Shown piece after piece: positions 7,356-14,544 of a stretch of 14,602 nt of DNA. The number at the start of each line of letters is the position of its first letter. The first letter of the stretch is position 1. The position numbers and the translations under genes were made by a program. The notes beneath the pieces are model-generated. The model had not been told where the DNA came from, ran no database searches, and worked only from the letters and a program-made list of their open reading frames with translations. The DNA lies in assembly GCA_020051025.1 (NCBI GenBank), contig JAGVJS010000019.1, positions 1 to 14,602 on the forward strand. Direction: 5' to 3'. Source of the DNA: Sphingobium sp. GTDB lineage: Bacteria; Pseudomonadota; Alphaproteobacteria; Sphingomonadales; Sphingomonadaceae.

Positions 7356-8842
7356 CCGATATATTGACCCGATACCGCCGGCAGTGGTTTGTCGACGCGA
7401 CCTCTGCGCGGCGCGATGCGCTGGCCGGGATCGTCGTTGCGCTGGCGCTGATCCCCGAAGCCATCGGCTTTTCCATCATCGCCGGGGTCGATCCCCGCGT
7501 TGGCCTCTATGCCTCCGTTGCGATCGCGATGACGATCGCGCTGATCGGCGGGCGGCCGGGCATGATTTCCGCCGCCACCGCCGCCGTTGCCGTGCTGGTC
7601 GGCCCGCTGGTGAAGCAGCATGGCGTCGATTATCTGTTCGCGGCCACCATAGTGATGGGCCTGATCCAGATAGTGGCCGGGCTGTTGAGGCTGGACCTGC
7701 TGATGCAGTTTGTGTCGCGATCCGTCATCACCGGCTTCGTCAATGCGCTGGCGATCCTGATCTTCATGGCGCAGTTGCCGCAACTGACCGATGTGAGCTG
7801 GCACACTTATGCCATGGTCGCAGCGGGGCTGGCGATCATCTATCTGTTCCCGCGCGTGACAAAGGCGGTGCCTTCGCCGCTGGTGGCGATCCTTTCGCTG
7901 ACCGCGATCAGCCTGTGGCTGGGGCTGCCGGTGCATAGCGTGGGCGACATGGGGCAGTTGCCGGAAGGGCTGCCGAGCTTTGCCCTGCCGCAGGTGCCGC
8001 TGACGCTGGATACGTTGCGCATCATCGCGCCCTACTCGATGACGATGGCGGCGGTCGGGCTGCTGGAATCGATGCTGACGGCGCAGATCGTCGATGACAT
8101 GACCGATACGGACAGCGACAAGAAGAGCGAAGCCATGGGGCAGGGCGGGGCGAATATCGTCGCGGCGCTGTTTGGCGGCATGGGCGGCTGTGCGATGATC
8201 GGGCAGTCGGTCATCAATGTGACGTCGGGCGGACGGGGGCGTTTCTCGACCTTCGTGGCCGGGGGCTTCCTGCTGTTCCTGCTCGCCGTGCTGGGACCGT
8301 GGGTCGGGCAAATGCCGATGCCGGCGCTGGTCGCAGTCATGCTGATGGTGTCGATCGGCACGTTCAGCTGGAATTCGATCCTGAACCTGCGCCGGCATCC
8401 GCCGACATCGTCTGTGGTGATGCTGGTGACGGTGGTGGTCGTGGTCGCCACCCGCGACCTGTCGATGGGCGTGCTGGCCGGGGTGCTGCTGTCGGGCCTC
8501 TTCTTTGCCGGCAAGGTGCAGCGGATGTTTGCAGTCGAGAGGAGCGAGGAAGACGGGCGGGCGGTCTATCGCGTGACCGGCCAGATATTCTTCGCGTCGG
8601 TCGATCGCTTCACCCGCGCTTTCCAGATGGAGGATAGCGCCAGTTCAATCCTGATCGACGTGTCGGGCGCGCATTTCTGGGATATTTCGGGTGTCGGAGC
8701 GCTCGACAAGATCGTCGCGCGGCTGCGCCGGGACGGGCGAGAGGTTGACGTGGTGGGCTATAATCGCGCCAGTGCCGATCTGATCGACCGCTTTGCCCTG
8801 CATGACAAAACCGGAGTCGCGTTGGGCGCCGTACCGCATTGA
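7352..8842 (+). CDS. SulP-family inorganic anion transporter with STAS domain
   Basis: A 496-residue inner-membrane transporter of the SulP (SLC26) family; members carry sulfate, bicarbonate, C4-dicarboxylates or other anions. Residues about 20-395 are a series of hydrophobic helices, starting with the family pattern [19 protein letters not shown] (22-40), close to the usual P-Q-x-x-A-Y/G-F loop, then [11 protein letters not shown]. Residues about 406-490 are a cytoplasmic STAS domain with [16 protein letters not shown], the regulatory loop shared with anti-sigma-factor antagonists. The frame is open from 7232, but the 40 extra residues are not membrane-like and ATG 7352 begins where homologues usually begin. 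Substrate cannot be read from sequence; no carbonic anhydrase or sulfur gene is adjacent. It converges on the SH3 gene. Confidence 0.92.
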   Translation: MTDILTRYRRQWFVDATSARRDALAGIVVALALIPEAIGFSIIAGVDPRVGLYASVAIAMTIALIGGRPGMISAATAAVAVLVGPLVKQHGVDYLFAATIVMGLIQIVAGLLRLDLLMQFVSRSVITGFVNALAILIFMAQLPQLTDVSWHTYAMVAAGLAIIYLFPRVTKAVPSPLVAILSLTAISLWLGLPVHSVGDMGQLPEGLPSFALPQVPLTLDTLRIIAPYSMTMAAVGLLESMLTAQIVDDMTDTDSDKKSEAMGQGGANIVAALFGGMGGCAMIGQSVINVTSGGRGRFSTFVAGGFLLFLLAVLGPWVGQMPMPALVAVMLMVSIGTFSWNSILNLRRHPPTSSVVMLVTVVVVVATRDLSMGVLAGVLLSGLFFAGKVQRMFAVERSEEDGRAVYRVTGQIFFASVDRFTRAFQMEDSASSILIDVSGAHFWDISGVGALDKIVARLRRDGREVDVVGYNRASADLIDRFALHDKTGVALGAVPH

Positions 8843-8966
8843 AAAGAAGCGGATTATTCGGGCGGGTGAGACAGCGAACTGGACAGATGTTTCGAGATTT
8901 TCGCGTTCGCGGAGTGCGAAGCATCATTTCCTATTCGAGTAAGAAAATTTCCTACGGGGTGCGGCC

Positions 8967-9476
8967 CTATTTGTCGGTCGCGCCCCAGATGTCGCTGGTC
9001 TTCACATAGCCGCGCTGGCCTTTCGCATCGAAGGCGCACCAGCTGCCCGAGCAGTCGCTGAGGCGGCCCACGACGCCGCGTTGGGCACGGAACAGCGCGC
9101 GGGCGCCGTCGCTGGCGGATTCCCGCAAGGGGGCTTCTTCGGACCGGACGATCGCGGTCGGCGTGTCGCTGAGCAGGCGGACGTGCATCCAGCCCTGCGC
9201 GCCATCGGCATCCTCCACCTTGCGCCACAGGCCCAGCACCTGCACCACCTTCACCGGCAGGTCGCGGCGGCGGTAGATCCAGTTGGACGGATAGTCGAGG
9301 CTCGGCCCGACGCGCATGCGCGCCTCGTCATGCGAGAGGGAGGCCCAATAGGGCGTCTTCTTGGCCGGGCCGGCGAACGCCGTGCCGCTTGCCGCAAAAG
9401 TCGCCCCGAGGGCCGCAGCCATGCCCACGCCCAGCAACAGACGCTTCAATCCAGACCCATTGCCGATGTCACCCAT
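8967..9476 (-). CDS. Exported protein with two SH3-like domains
   Basis: A 169-residue protein with a signal peptide: K-R at 11-12, a hydrophobic core to about 30, and cleavage likely after A-F-A (33-35). Two bacterial SH3-like (SH3_4/SH3b) modules follow, roughly 43-108 (A-R-M-R-V-G-P-S-L-D-Y-P ... G-W-M-H) and 110-166 (A-P-L-R-E-S-A-S-D-G-A ... G-Y-V-K-T-S-D-I-W-G). Such domains bind peptidoglycan or cell-wall peptides in other proteins; here a periplasmic cell-envelope role is inferred. No catalytic domain is attached. Two cysteines (142, 147) could form a disulfide outside the cytoplasm. The start at 9474-9476 has a good Shine-Dalgarno (AAGGGA five bases before). The 124-bp gap to SulP (8843-8966) holds nothing I can name. 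The gene is divergent from the dehydrogenase. Confidence 0.87.
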   Translation of the reverse strand: MGDIGNGSGLKRLLLGVGMAAALGATFAASGTAFAGPAKKTPYWASLSHDEARMRVGPSLDYPSNWIYRRRDLPVKVVQVLGLWRKVEDADGAQGWMHVRLLSDTPTAIVRSEEAPLRESASDGARALFRAQRGVVGRLSDCSGSWCAFDAKGQRGYVKTSDIWGATDK

Positions 9477-9579
9477 GATTGTCCCTTACTCCCTGCCGGG
9501 GCGCCGCGACAAGCGCTGATCTTGCGGCATGCGCCATATCCGCTTGACCGGGCGCGCAGGCGGGAATAGCGGCAAGGAT

Positions 9580-10593
9580 ATGGCCCAAAAACCGCGCATG
9601 ACTCAACCGCGTCCCGCCAAGCCGCGCGTCATCGTCACGCGCCGCCTGCCACCCAATGTGGAGGCGCGCATGGCCGAATTGTTCGACGCCAGCTTCAATG
9701 TCGGCGACGTTGCGATGAACCGCACCGAACTGGCGCGGGCGATGGCCCAGTGCGACGTGCTGGTCCCCTGCATCAGCGATCCTATCGATGCGAGCCTGAT
9801 CGATGGTGCGCCGGAGCGGCTGCAACTGATCGCCAGTTTCGGCAGCGGGGTCGATCATATCGACCTGACAGCCGCGCGGAAGAAGGGCATCATCGTCACC
9901 AATATGCCCGGCGTCCTGACTGAGGATACGGCGGACATGACGATGGCGCTGATCCTGTCCGTCCCCCGTCGGCTGGCGGAAGGGGAGAAGCTGGTGCGGG
10001 CCGGCGAATGGCGCGGCTGGAGCCCGTCGGGCATGCTGGGCCACCGCATCGGCGGCAAGAAACTGGGGATCATCGGCATGGGGCGGATCGGCCGCGCCGT
10101 GGCGCGTCGTGCCCGCGCCTTCGGCCTGTCGATCGCCTATCATAACCGCCATCGCCTGCCGTTCGAGGTGGAGCAGGAACTGGAGGCGGAATGGCATGGC
10201 GATCTGGATGGGCTGCTTGGTGAGAGCGATATCGTGTCGATCCATTGTCCGCTCAATGCAGACAGCCGTGGGATGATCGATGCCCGGCGGATCGCGCTGA
10301 TGCCGGCACATGCCTATCTGATCAACACGTCGCGCGCCGAGATTACCGACGAGCAGGCGTTGATCGCGGCGCTGGACGAAGGGCGGATCGCGGGGGCGGG
10401 TTTCGACGTCTATACTCATGAGCCGGCGGTCGATCCACGATTGCTGTCGCTGTCCAACGTCGTACTGCTGCCGCATATGGGATCTGCGACCTTCGAGGGG
10501 CGCGATGCGACGGGCGCGCGGGTGATCGCCAATATCCGGACCTGGGTGGACGGCCATCGGCCGCCCAATCAGGTGCTGGAGGGCTGGGTCTGA
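9580..10593 (+). CDS. D-isomer-specific 2-hydroxyacid dehydrogenase (glyoxylate/hydroxypyruvate reductase-like)
   Basis: A 337-residue NAD(P)-dependent dehydrogenase that interconverts 2-oxoacids and D-2-hydroxyacids. It has the two-domain plan: the substrate domain supplies the ends and the Rossmann domain sits in the middle with G-x-G-x-x-G (G166, G168, G171). The catalytic trio is present: Arg252 in N-T-S-R, Glu281 in T-H-E-P, and His299 in L-P-H-M-G-S-A-T. F-G-S-G-V-D-H-I-D (87-95) is the substrate-loop signature. The pattern is nearest the glyoxylate/hydroxypyruvate reductase branch (GyaR/GhrB type), but the substrate cannot be fixed. The start is uncertain: ATG 9580 and ATG 9598 are both possible and neither has a well-placed Shine-Dalgarno. 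TTGACC at 9544-9549 could be a -35; if so, 9598 is favoured. Confidence 0.9.
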   Translation: MAQKPRMTQPRPAKPRVIVTRRLPPNVEARMAELFDASFNVGDVAMNRTELARAMAQCDVLVPCISDPIDASLIDGAPERLQLIASFGSGVDHIDLTAARKKGIIVTNMPGVLTEDTADMTMALILSVPRRLAEGEKLVRAGEWRGWSPSGMLGHRIGGKKLGIIGMGRIGRAVARRARAFGLSIAYHNRHRLPFEVEQELEAEWHGDLDGLLGESDIVSIHCPLNADSRGMIDARRIALMPAHAYLINTSRAEITDEQALIAALDEGRIAGAGFDVYTHEPAVDPRLLSLSNVVLLPHMGSATFEGRDATGARVIANIRTWVDGHRPPNQVLEGWV

Positions 10594-10653
10594 GGGTTTT
10601 GATCGAACCACTGTTCGGCTGAATTTTTCGTTCTACGTCTGCCGCAAACCGTC

Positions 10654-10758
10654 ATGCTGACCTGTTTAGCTGGGCTGGTCTTCGGCTCAGCATCCATCTT
10701 TCCCCGCATGCGACGGGGCGTGGCGCGCAATGAATGGATCCTGAAACAAGTTCAGGAT
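10654..10758. repeat. Cluster of REP-like hairpins
   Basis: In the 197-bp gap between the convergent dehydrogenase and PA2169-like genes three inverted repeats follow each other: ATGCTGA/TCAGCAT (10654-10660 / 10687-10693), CCCCG/CGGGG (10702-10706 / 10714-10718) and ATCCTGAA/TTCAGGAT (10738-10745 / 10751-10758). The last, with its ACAAG loop and following GACG, is a repeat type widespread between alphaproteobacterial genes as I remember it. The open frame crossing it is repeat-derived and not a gene. Confidence 0.6.
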
Positions 10759-10790
10759 GACGTTGCTTTTAGGGGCAAGCCGGTGCGCGA

Positions 10791-11240
10791 TCAGGCCGTG
10801 GCGAGTTGGTCCTTGAGGCCGTTCACAACCATATGGCCATGGGCCACGGATTCATGTGCCTGGCGGACGACGGCCTGGGTTTCGACGTCGATCGCCTCAT
10901 CCTTCAGCACTCGCTCGAACTCCTCGCGCAGATAGTCCTCGCCGCGGTCGATCGCCTGAATGACGGCCTTGTCGCCGCCGCCGAGCGCCACGAAGATATC
11001 CTCCATCCGGCGATGGACGGTGCCGGCCATCGAGCCGAATGCATTGGGCTTGCCGCCCAGCGTGCGGCTGCGATCCTGTAACAGGTCGACGGCCTTGGTG
11101 CGTTCGGTCGCCAGATCGCGGAAGAGAATCTGATATTCGGGTGACTTCACCTTGTCGGCGCTATGTTCATAACCCTTCACACTGTCGATCAGGGTCGTGA
11201 TCAGATCGTCCAGCTTGCTGATGGCATGGTTGTTCGACAT
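10791..11240 (-). CDS. PA2169/DUF2383-family four-helix-bundle protein
   Basis: A 149-residue, mostly helical soluble protein of the ferritin-like DUF2383 (PA2169) family. Helices are visible at about 6-28, 33-59, 75-88 plus 91-113, and 118-146. The family landmarks are L-x-x-L-I-x-T-L-I-D-S-V-K-G-Y, R-D-L-A-x-E-R, L-G-G-K-P (61-65), G-S-M-A-G-T-V-H-R-R (69-78) and G-E-D-Y-L (100-104). Several Glu and His in the helices (E46, E102, E130, H134) could bind metal, but no activity is established for the family that I can cite; stress-linked expression is common. ATG 11238-11240 is chosen over the upstream frame because a strong AAGGAG lies just before it. A weak EcfG-like pair (TGAAC, 18 bases, GTT; 11291 down to 11266) lies upstream. 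The gene is divergent from a DUF1328 gene with a better EcfG site. Confidence 0.87.
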   Translation of the reverse strand: MSNNHAISKLDDLITTLIDSVKGYEHSADKVKSPEYQILFRDLATERTKAVDLLQDRSRTLGGKPNAFGSMAGTVHRRMEDIFVALGGGDKAVIQAIDRGEDYLREEFERVLKDEAIDVETQAVVRQAHESVAHGHMVVNGLKDQLATA

Positions 11241-11347
11241 CGCCTTCTCCTTTCGATCAGGAAACAACTGCCGATCGCTGCCGATTGTTCAATCAAGCAC
11301 CTGAAAATCGACCTTAATCCTGCGTTATCCATCTTCGTGGCGGGGGC

Positions 11348-11372
11348 GGAACAAGTGGCAGGATCGTCGGTT
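11348..11372 (+). promoter_or_regulatory. EcfG-type general stress response promoter
   Basis: GGAAC (11348-11352), 17 bases, GTT (11370-11372). This agrees with the alphaproteobacterial EcfG consensus (GGAAC, 16-18 bases, GTT/CGTT). It lies 36 bases before the DUF1328 start codon, a normal distance, followed by a Shine-Dalgarno (GGAAGGA, 11394-11400). Confidence 0.65.
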
Positions 11373-11408
11373 GAAGCGGCATTACCCTCCCACGGAAGGA
11401 CGCTTTCC

Positions 11409-11594
11409 ATGATTAAGCTTGCGATCATTTCCCTCGTCATTGCCGCCGTGCTGGCTCTGCTCGGTTTCGGTGGCGCGGCCGGTACTTTTGTCGGCATCGC
11501 GAAGATCCTGTTCTTCATCGCCATCGCCGTGTTCGTGCTGTTCCTGGTGCTGGGCATATTGGCTGGCAAGGGCATCAAGAACGCGATAGACTAA
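11409..11594 (+). CDS. DUF1328 small membrane protein (YtjA-like)
   Basis: A 61-residue protein with two hydrophobic helices (about 3-21 and 29-52) joined by the glycine-rich G-F-G-G-A-A-G-T-F-V-G-I-A-K-I-L-F-F-I-A-I family block. This is the DUF1328/YtjA family of inner-membrane proteins, whose molecular role is unknown to me; the usual length is 50-65 residues, so the gene is complete. ATG 11409 is chosen because GGAAGGA ends eight bases before it and the family match begins at the Met; the frame open from 11163 is only a shadow. An EcfG-type promoter lies upstream, so induction in the general stress response is likely. The stop codon is only 17 bases from the end of the recombinase pseudogene, which marks the edge of the inserted DNA. 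Confidence 0.9.
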   Translation: MIKLAIISLVIAAVLALLGFGGAAGTFVGIAKILFFIAIAVFVLFLVLGILAGKGIKNAID

Positions 11595-11611
11595 GGCCAA
11601 CGGTTTGATAT

Positions 11612-12880
11612 CTAGTCGCCTGAAAGCTTTACTAGGTTGATGAGGTTGGCCATGCGGCCGGTCACTTGAATGATTACGCCGCGCTTTTCGGGGCTGCCGC
11701 TTATGGTGACACTGCCGATCAGCTCGCGAATGGCAGTGTCGCGCGAGCGCCGGAGACGCCTCCAGCGCCGAGCGCGGCGTCGAGTTCGGCGACATAGCTG
11801 CGATAGCGATCGACGGCCCCGCTCGACAATTCGAGCGGGGCCTCGTTATTCATGCCAGCAATCTGCCGATGGACGTCAGCAAGCTCGGACCGAGCAACGC
11901 TGAGCCGATCTTTGAACTCCGCGAATTCGCCTGCTCCATCTTCGATCGCGTCTATGAGACGCGCGATCTTCGCAGAGAGGGTTTCGGCCTGGTGCTCCAA
12001 GGGAGCACGGTTTTTATCGGCTTCGCCTTTGCGTGCGCGGATACCAGCATTGTAACGCTCTACGAAGAACGTGATAGCATCCGTGTCCAGCAGAGCTTGT
12101 TTCAGCTGACCTAGCACCTGCGTTTCGTAAACGCTGGTGCTGATGATGCGGTTGTTCGAACATTTGGCTTTGTCGCATTGATTGGTGCAGCCCCATTTAT
12201 CGGGGCCGATTATGGACCAAGTGCCACCACATTCGCCACATTTTCCGAGCCGCGACAGGAGTCGCTTCGGGCGCGGCGGCCCAGGCTGACGCTTTTCTGA
12301 TTTACTGGCATAGGGCGCGTAAATACGCTGTGCCGTCGACCATCGTTCATCGGAGACGATCCGAAGATGAGGGAGTTCGACGGATCTCCATTCTTCAACA
12401 GGTTGGATGCGTACCAGCGCCTTTTTAGTCTTGGGGTGATGGTAGCGGCGGGTTCGACCATAGACCCTGACGCCGCGATAGAGATCCTTGCGCAGAATGC
12501 CGGTAGCCCGGCCCCGGCTGCCGTGGACGGTATAGGTGCGCCATACCTTACCCCCCGGAGCCGGGATTCCTTCATCATTGAGCCGCTTCACGATCGTCTG
12601 CGCAGATGCTCCTGCTATCGTCTCGTTAAAAATGCGCCGGATGAACGCGGCTTCATCTTCATTGATTTCAAGCAGGCCACGGACGAGTTCGCCATCTTCG
12701 CCAATCTTCCTGACCACGCGATAGCCGTAGGCGCGGCCACCTGTATTCAGGCCGCGACTGTGCGTCCCTTTTTTCCGCGTCTTATCCGATCTGCCAGATC
12801 CTTAAGAAAGCGGTTCCGTTCCCGCGATCTGATTGCGACCAAGTTCGATAAACTTGACGCCCAGCCTACGCTGCACCTAT
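11612..12880 (-). pseudogene. Decayed large serine recombinase (resolvase/invertase family)
   Basis: Only the middle and C-terminal parts of a large serine recombinase remain. The longest open stretch is 11719-12717. It has the Recombinase domain (Y-G-Y-R-V-V, then I-F-N-E-T, L-N-D-E-G-I-P-A-P-G-G-K-V-W, L-R-K-D-L-Y-R-G), a zinc ribbon (C-G-E-C-G-G-T-W ... C-T-N-Q-C) and a coiled coil. Reading both strands shows three frame breaks. The first is near 12811-12828, where a frame with R-L-G-V-K-F-I-E-L-G passes to one with F-L-K-D-L-A-D-R-I-R-R-G. The second is at the six-A run (12769-12774) before G-T-H-S-R-G-L-N-T-G-G-R-A-Y. The third is near 11741-11746, after which another frame gives I-R-E-L-I-G-S-V ... 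N-L-V-K-L-S-G-D and a TAG at 11612-11614. Upstream, a TAG (12877-12879) closes the frame and the N-terminal domain with the catalytic serine is missing. It cannot be an active integrase as it stands, unless the breaks are sequencing errors and the N-terminus lies elsewhere. Confidence 0.85.
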
Positions 12881-12904
12881 TAATCTGAAAAATGTAGGAA
12901 CGTG

Positions 12905-13939
12905 ATGGTGGAAATAATTAATGTAAATCAAAGCGATAATCTCACCGTCCCGATCGTGAGGAAAAGTTCCTACAGAAGCACCAGTCCGAACATGCTTAAT
13001 GTGGAATTGGTACCTGAACGATGGAGAGTGCCGTGGTTGAAGATCACAGGGCGTCGCCGAGCCGAGATACCTGCAGCCCACGTGTGCTTGGCTAAAAATG
13101 CGATCGTGTTCAGCCAAGGCGCAGTGTTGACATCTGATAATAAATTTATCGAGGAAACGCTTCCTCCGACCCCAATCGCTCCACCAGCCGGCCCCGTTAA
13201 ATACGTCCCTGGACACGTGGCGTTGCTACGCAAACCAGGCGACAACAACTATGGTCACTGGTTGGTAGAGATGTTGCCGCGTGTCAGGGAGTTCCGCGCA
13301 GTATTAGGTAAACATATTCGATTTGCGATCCCTGCAAATCCGTTCGCCATGAAAGACACTCGTCGGGAAACATTGGCTTGGCTGAATGTGGCGGAACCTG
13401 ATATCATCTGGCTAAACAATGAGCCTACCCGTTTCGACGAAGTTTCGTTTATAACTTCCAATTCCATTCATAGCCATACTCACGATTGTTTTGGCATTCG
13501 TAATGTAGTCAAAAAAGCCGTTCACGGGAAAGATTGTGGTAGTGGTAGAAAACTATACGTTGCACGCGATGAATCGATTAGGCGGGCAATAACGAACGGC
13601 GTAGAAGTTCGAAATCTATTTGAAAATAACGGGTTTGATACGGTTTTTCCTGAGAAAATAAATCTCAGTGAACAGGTAAAATTATTCAGAAGCGCTGATG
13701 TTGTTGCGGGCGTGTCGGGAGCGGCGCTTACCAATCTCATGTGGATGCGGCCAGGTACGAAAGTCTTGTCGCTCAACCCCAACTTGGGGTACGAATTTTT
13801 CTTTTGGGATTTAGCAAACATAATGGATGTGGGGTTTTCCATTATATTTGGCCAAGCAACTGATGAAACGAAAGGTGTCCATAGCGATTTTACTGTGGAT
13901 TTAAGTCTTATAAATGAATGGATTACGGGGCTTGAGTAA
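12905..13939 (+). CDS. Glycosyltransferase family 61 (DUF563-type) protein
   Basis: A 344-residue protein matching the GT61/DUF563 family, which transfers sugars in capsule, LPS or other glycan synthesis in bacteria. Landmarks are the N-x-Y-G-H-W-L-V-E-M-L-P-R block (114-126), K-L-Y-V-A-R-D followed by R-R (216-227), and the C-terminal F-R-S-A-D-V-V-A-G-V-S-G-A-A-L-T-N-L-M-W-M (261-281), which in this family surrounds the donor site. No signal peptide or membrane segment is seen, so it is probably cytoplasmic or membrane-peripheral. ATG 12905 is preferred over GTG 12902 because TAGGAA lies five bases before it. Its base composition is clearly AT-richer than the genes to its left, with many A/T-ending codons, so it looks horizontally acquired. 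It stands alone, without other glycan genes, between recombinase and IS remains. Donor and acceptor sugars are unknown. Confidence 0.87.
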   Translation: MVEIINVNQSDNLTVPIVRKSSYRSTSPNMLNVELVPERWRVPWLKITGRRRAEIPAAHVCLAKNAIVFSQGAVLTSDNKFIEETLPPTPIAPPAGPVKYVPGHVALLRKPGDNNYGHWLVEMLPRVREFRAVLGKHIRFAIPANPFAMKDTRRETLAWLNVAEPDIIWLNNEPTRFDEVSFITSNSIHSHTHDCFGIRNVVKKAVHGKDCGSGRKLYVARDESIRRAITNGVEVRNLFENNGFDTVFPEKINLSEQVKLFRSADVVAGVSGAALTNLMWMRPGTKVLSLNPNLGYEFFFWDLANIMDVGFSIIFGQATDETKGVHSDFTVDLSLINEWITGLE

Positions 13940-14060
13940 AGATCATATGACGTGTTTGCAAAAAAATATGATTACAGAAATTGCTGAAGAATACGGCTGT
14001 CTGTGCACGAATTGAGCACTACAAGTGCAAATATTCCCGCTGTTGAATTAACGGTGCTAA
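13940..14060. other. AT-rich gap between GT61 gene and IS left end
   Basis: No gene, RNA or strong repeat is recognisable. It ends in CTAA (14057-14060), which fits the YTAR target preference of some IS5-group elements and may be one copy of a target duplication. The other copy cannot be located. Confidence 0.4.
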
Positions 14061-14502
14061 GGGGCTGTTTCAGAACACTATCGTAACGGTGGACGGCCGA
14101 GCTTTGATATGATTCCGAGGGGGCGACACCAACCTTGGAGCCATCATGTGGAACCCGACCGCCCGCGCGCATCATAGCCGCGCGCAGCTTCGTTATGGAA
14201 GCGATCTTACCGATGCGGAATGGCATTTGATCGAACCGTATTTGCCCGCGCCATGCCAATGCAGGCGGCGACGGCGTTGGCCGATGCGGGAGATCATCGA
14301 GGCCATTTTCTATTTGCTGCGGGCAGGATGCCCCTGGCGGCTTTTACCTGACAGCTTTCCGCCATGGCCGACGGTCTACCGCTGGTTCTGCACTATGCGT
14401 GACAATGGAATATTCGAAAGTCTCAACCATCATCTCGTCCAGATGGACCGCGTTCGCGCAGGGCGAGAAGCGATGCCGTCAGCGGCGGCCATCGACAGCC
14501 AG
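14061..14502 (+). mobile_element. 5' part of an IS5-family insertion sequence
   Basis: The probable left end is GGGGCTGTTTCAGAAC (14061-14076), just before a non-coding stretch and the transposase start at 14146. Family resemblance ends near 14502. No inverted copy of the left end is found in the remaining 100 bases, so the element is either truncated or interrupted there. The exact left boundary is inferred, since the right end needed to prove it is absent. Confidence 0.6.
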
Positions 14503-14544
14503 ACCCAAGTTGAACAGTGCCAGCGGAACACGCAGAGAACGTGA
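14146..14544 (+). pseudogene. Truncated IS5-family transposase (N-terminal part)
   Basis: A 132-codon frame starting at an ATG with GGAG five bases before it. Residues 1-119 match the N-terminal half of IS5-family transposases (DUF4096 region): L-T-D-A-E-W-H-L-I-E-P-Y-L-P (21-34), R-E-I-I-E-A-I-F-Y-L-L-R-A-G-C-P-W-R-L-L-P (48-68), P-P-W-P-T-V-Y-R-W-F (72-81) and A-A-I-D-S-Q (114-119). Asp117 is the first acid of the DDE triad. In intact members the frame goes on with a V-K-T-x-like segment and the other two acids over a further 130-150 residues. Here it turns into T-Q-V-E-Q-C-Q-R-N-T-Q-R-T and stops. The protein therefore lacks most of its catalytic core and should be inactive, unless the second half is supplied through a frameshift beyond the window, for which I see no support. 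Confidence 0.8.

Noticed and set aside
10654..10935. 93-codon plus-strand open frame starting in the REP-like spacer.
   Set aside because: Its N-terminal part is encoded by palindromic repeats and the rest is antisense to the PA2169-like gene.
12367..12888. 173-codon plus-strand open frame opposite the recombinase remnant.
   Set aside because: The minus strand carries clear recombinase motifs through this stretch in three frames. The plus-strand product resembles nothing.
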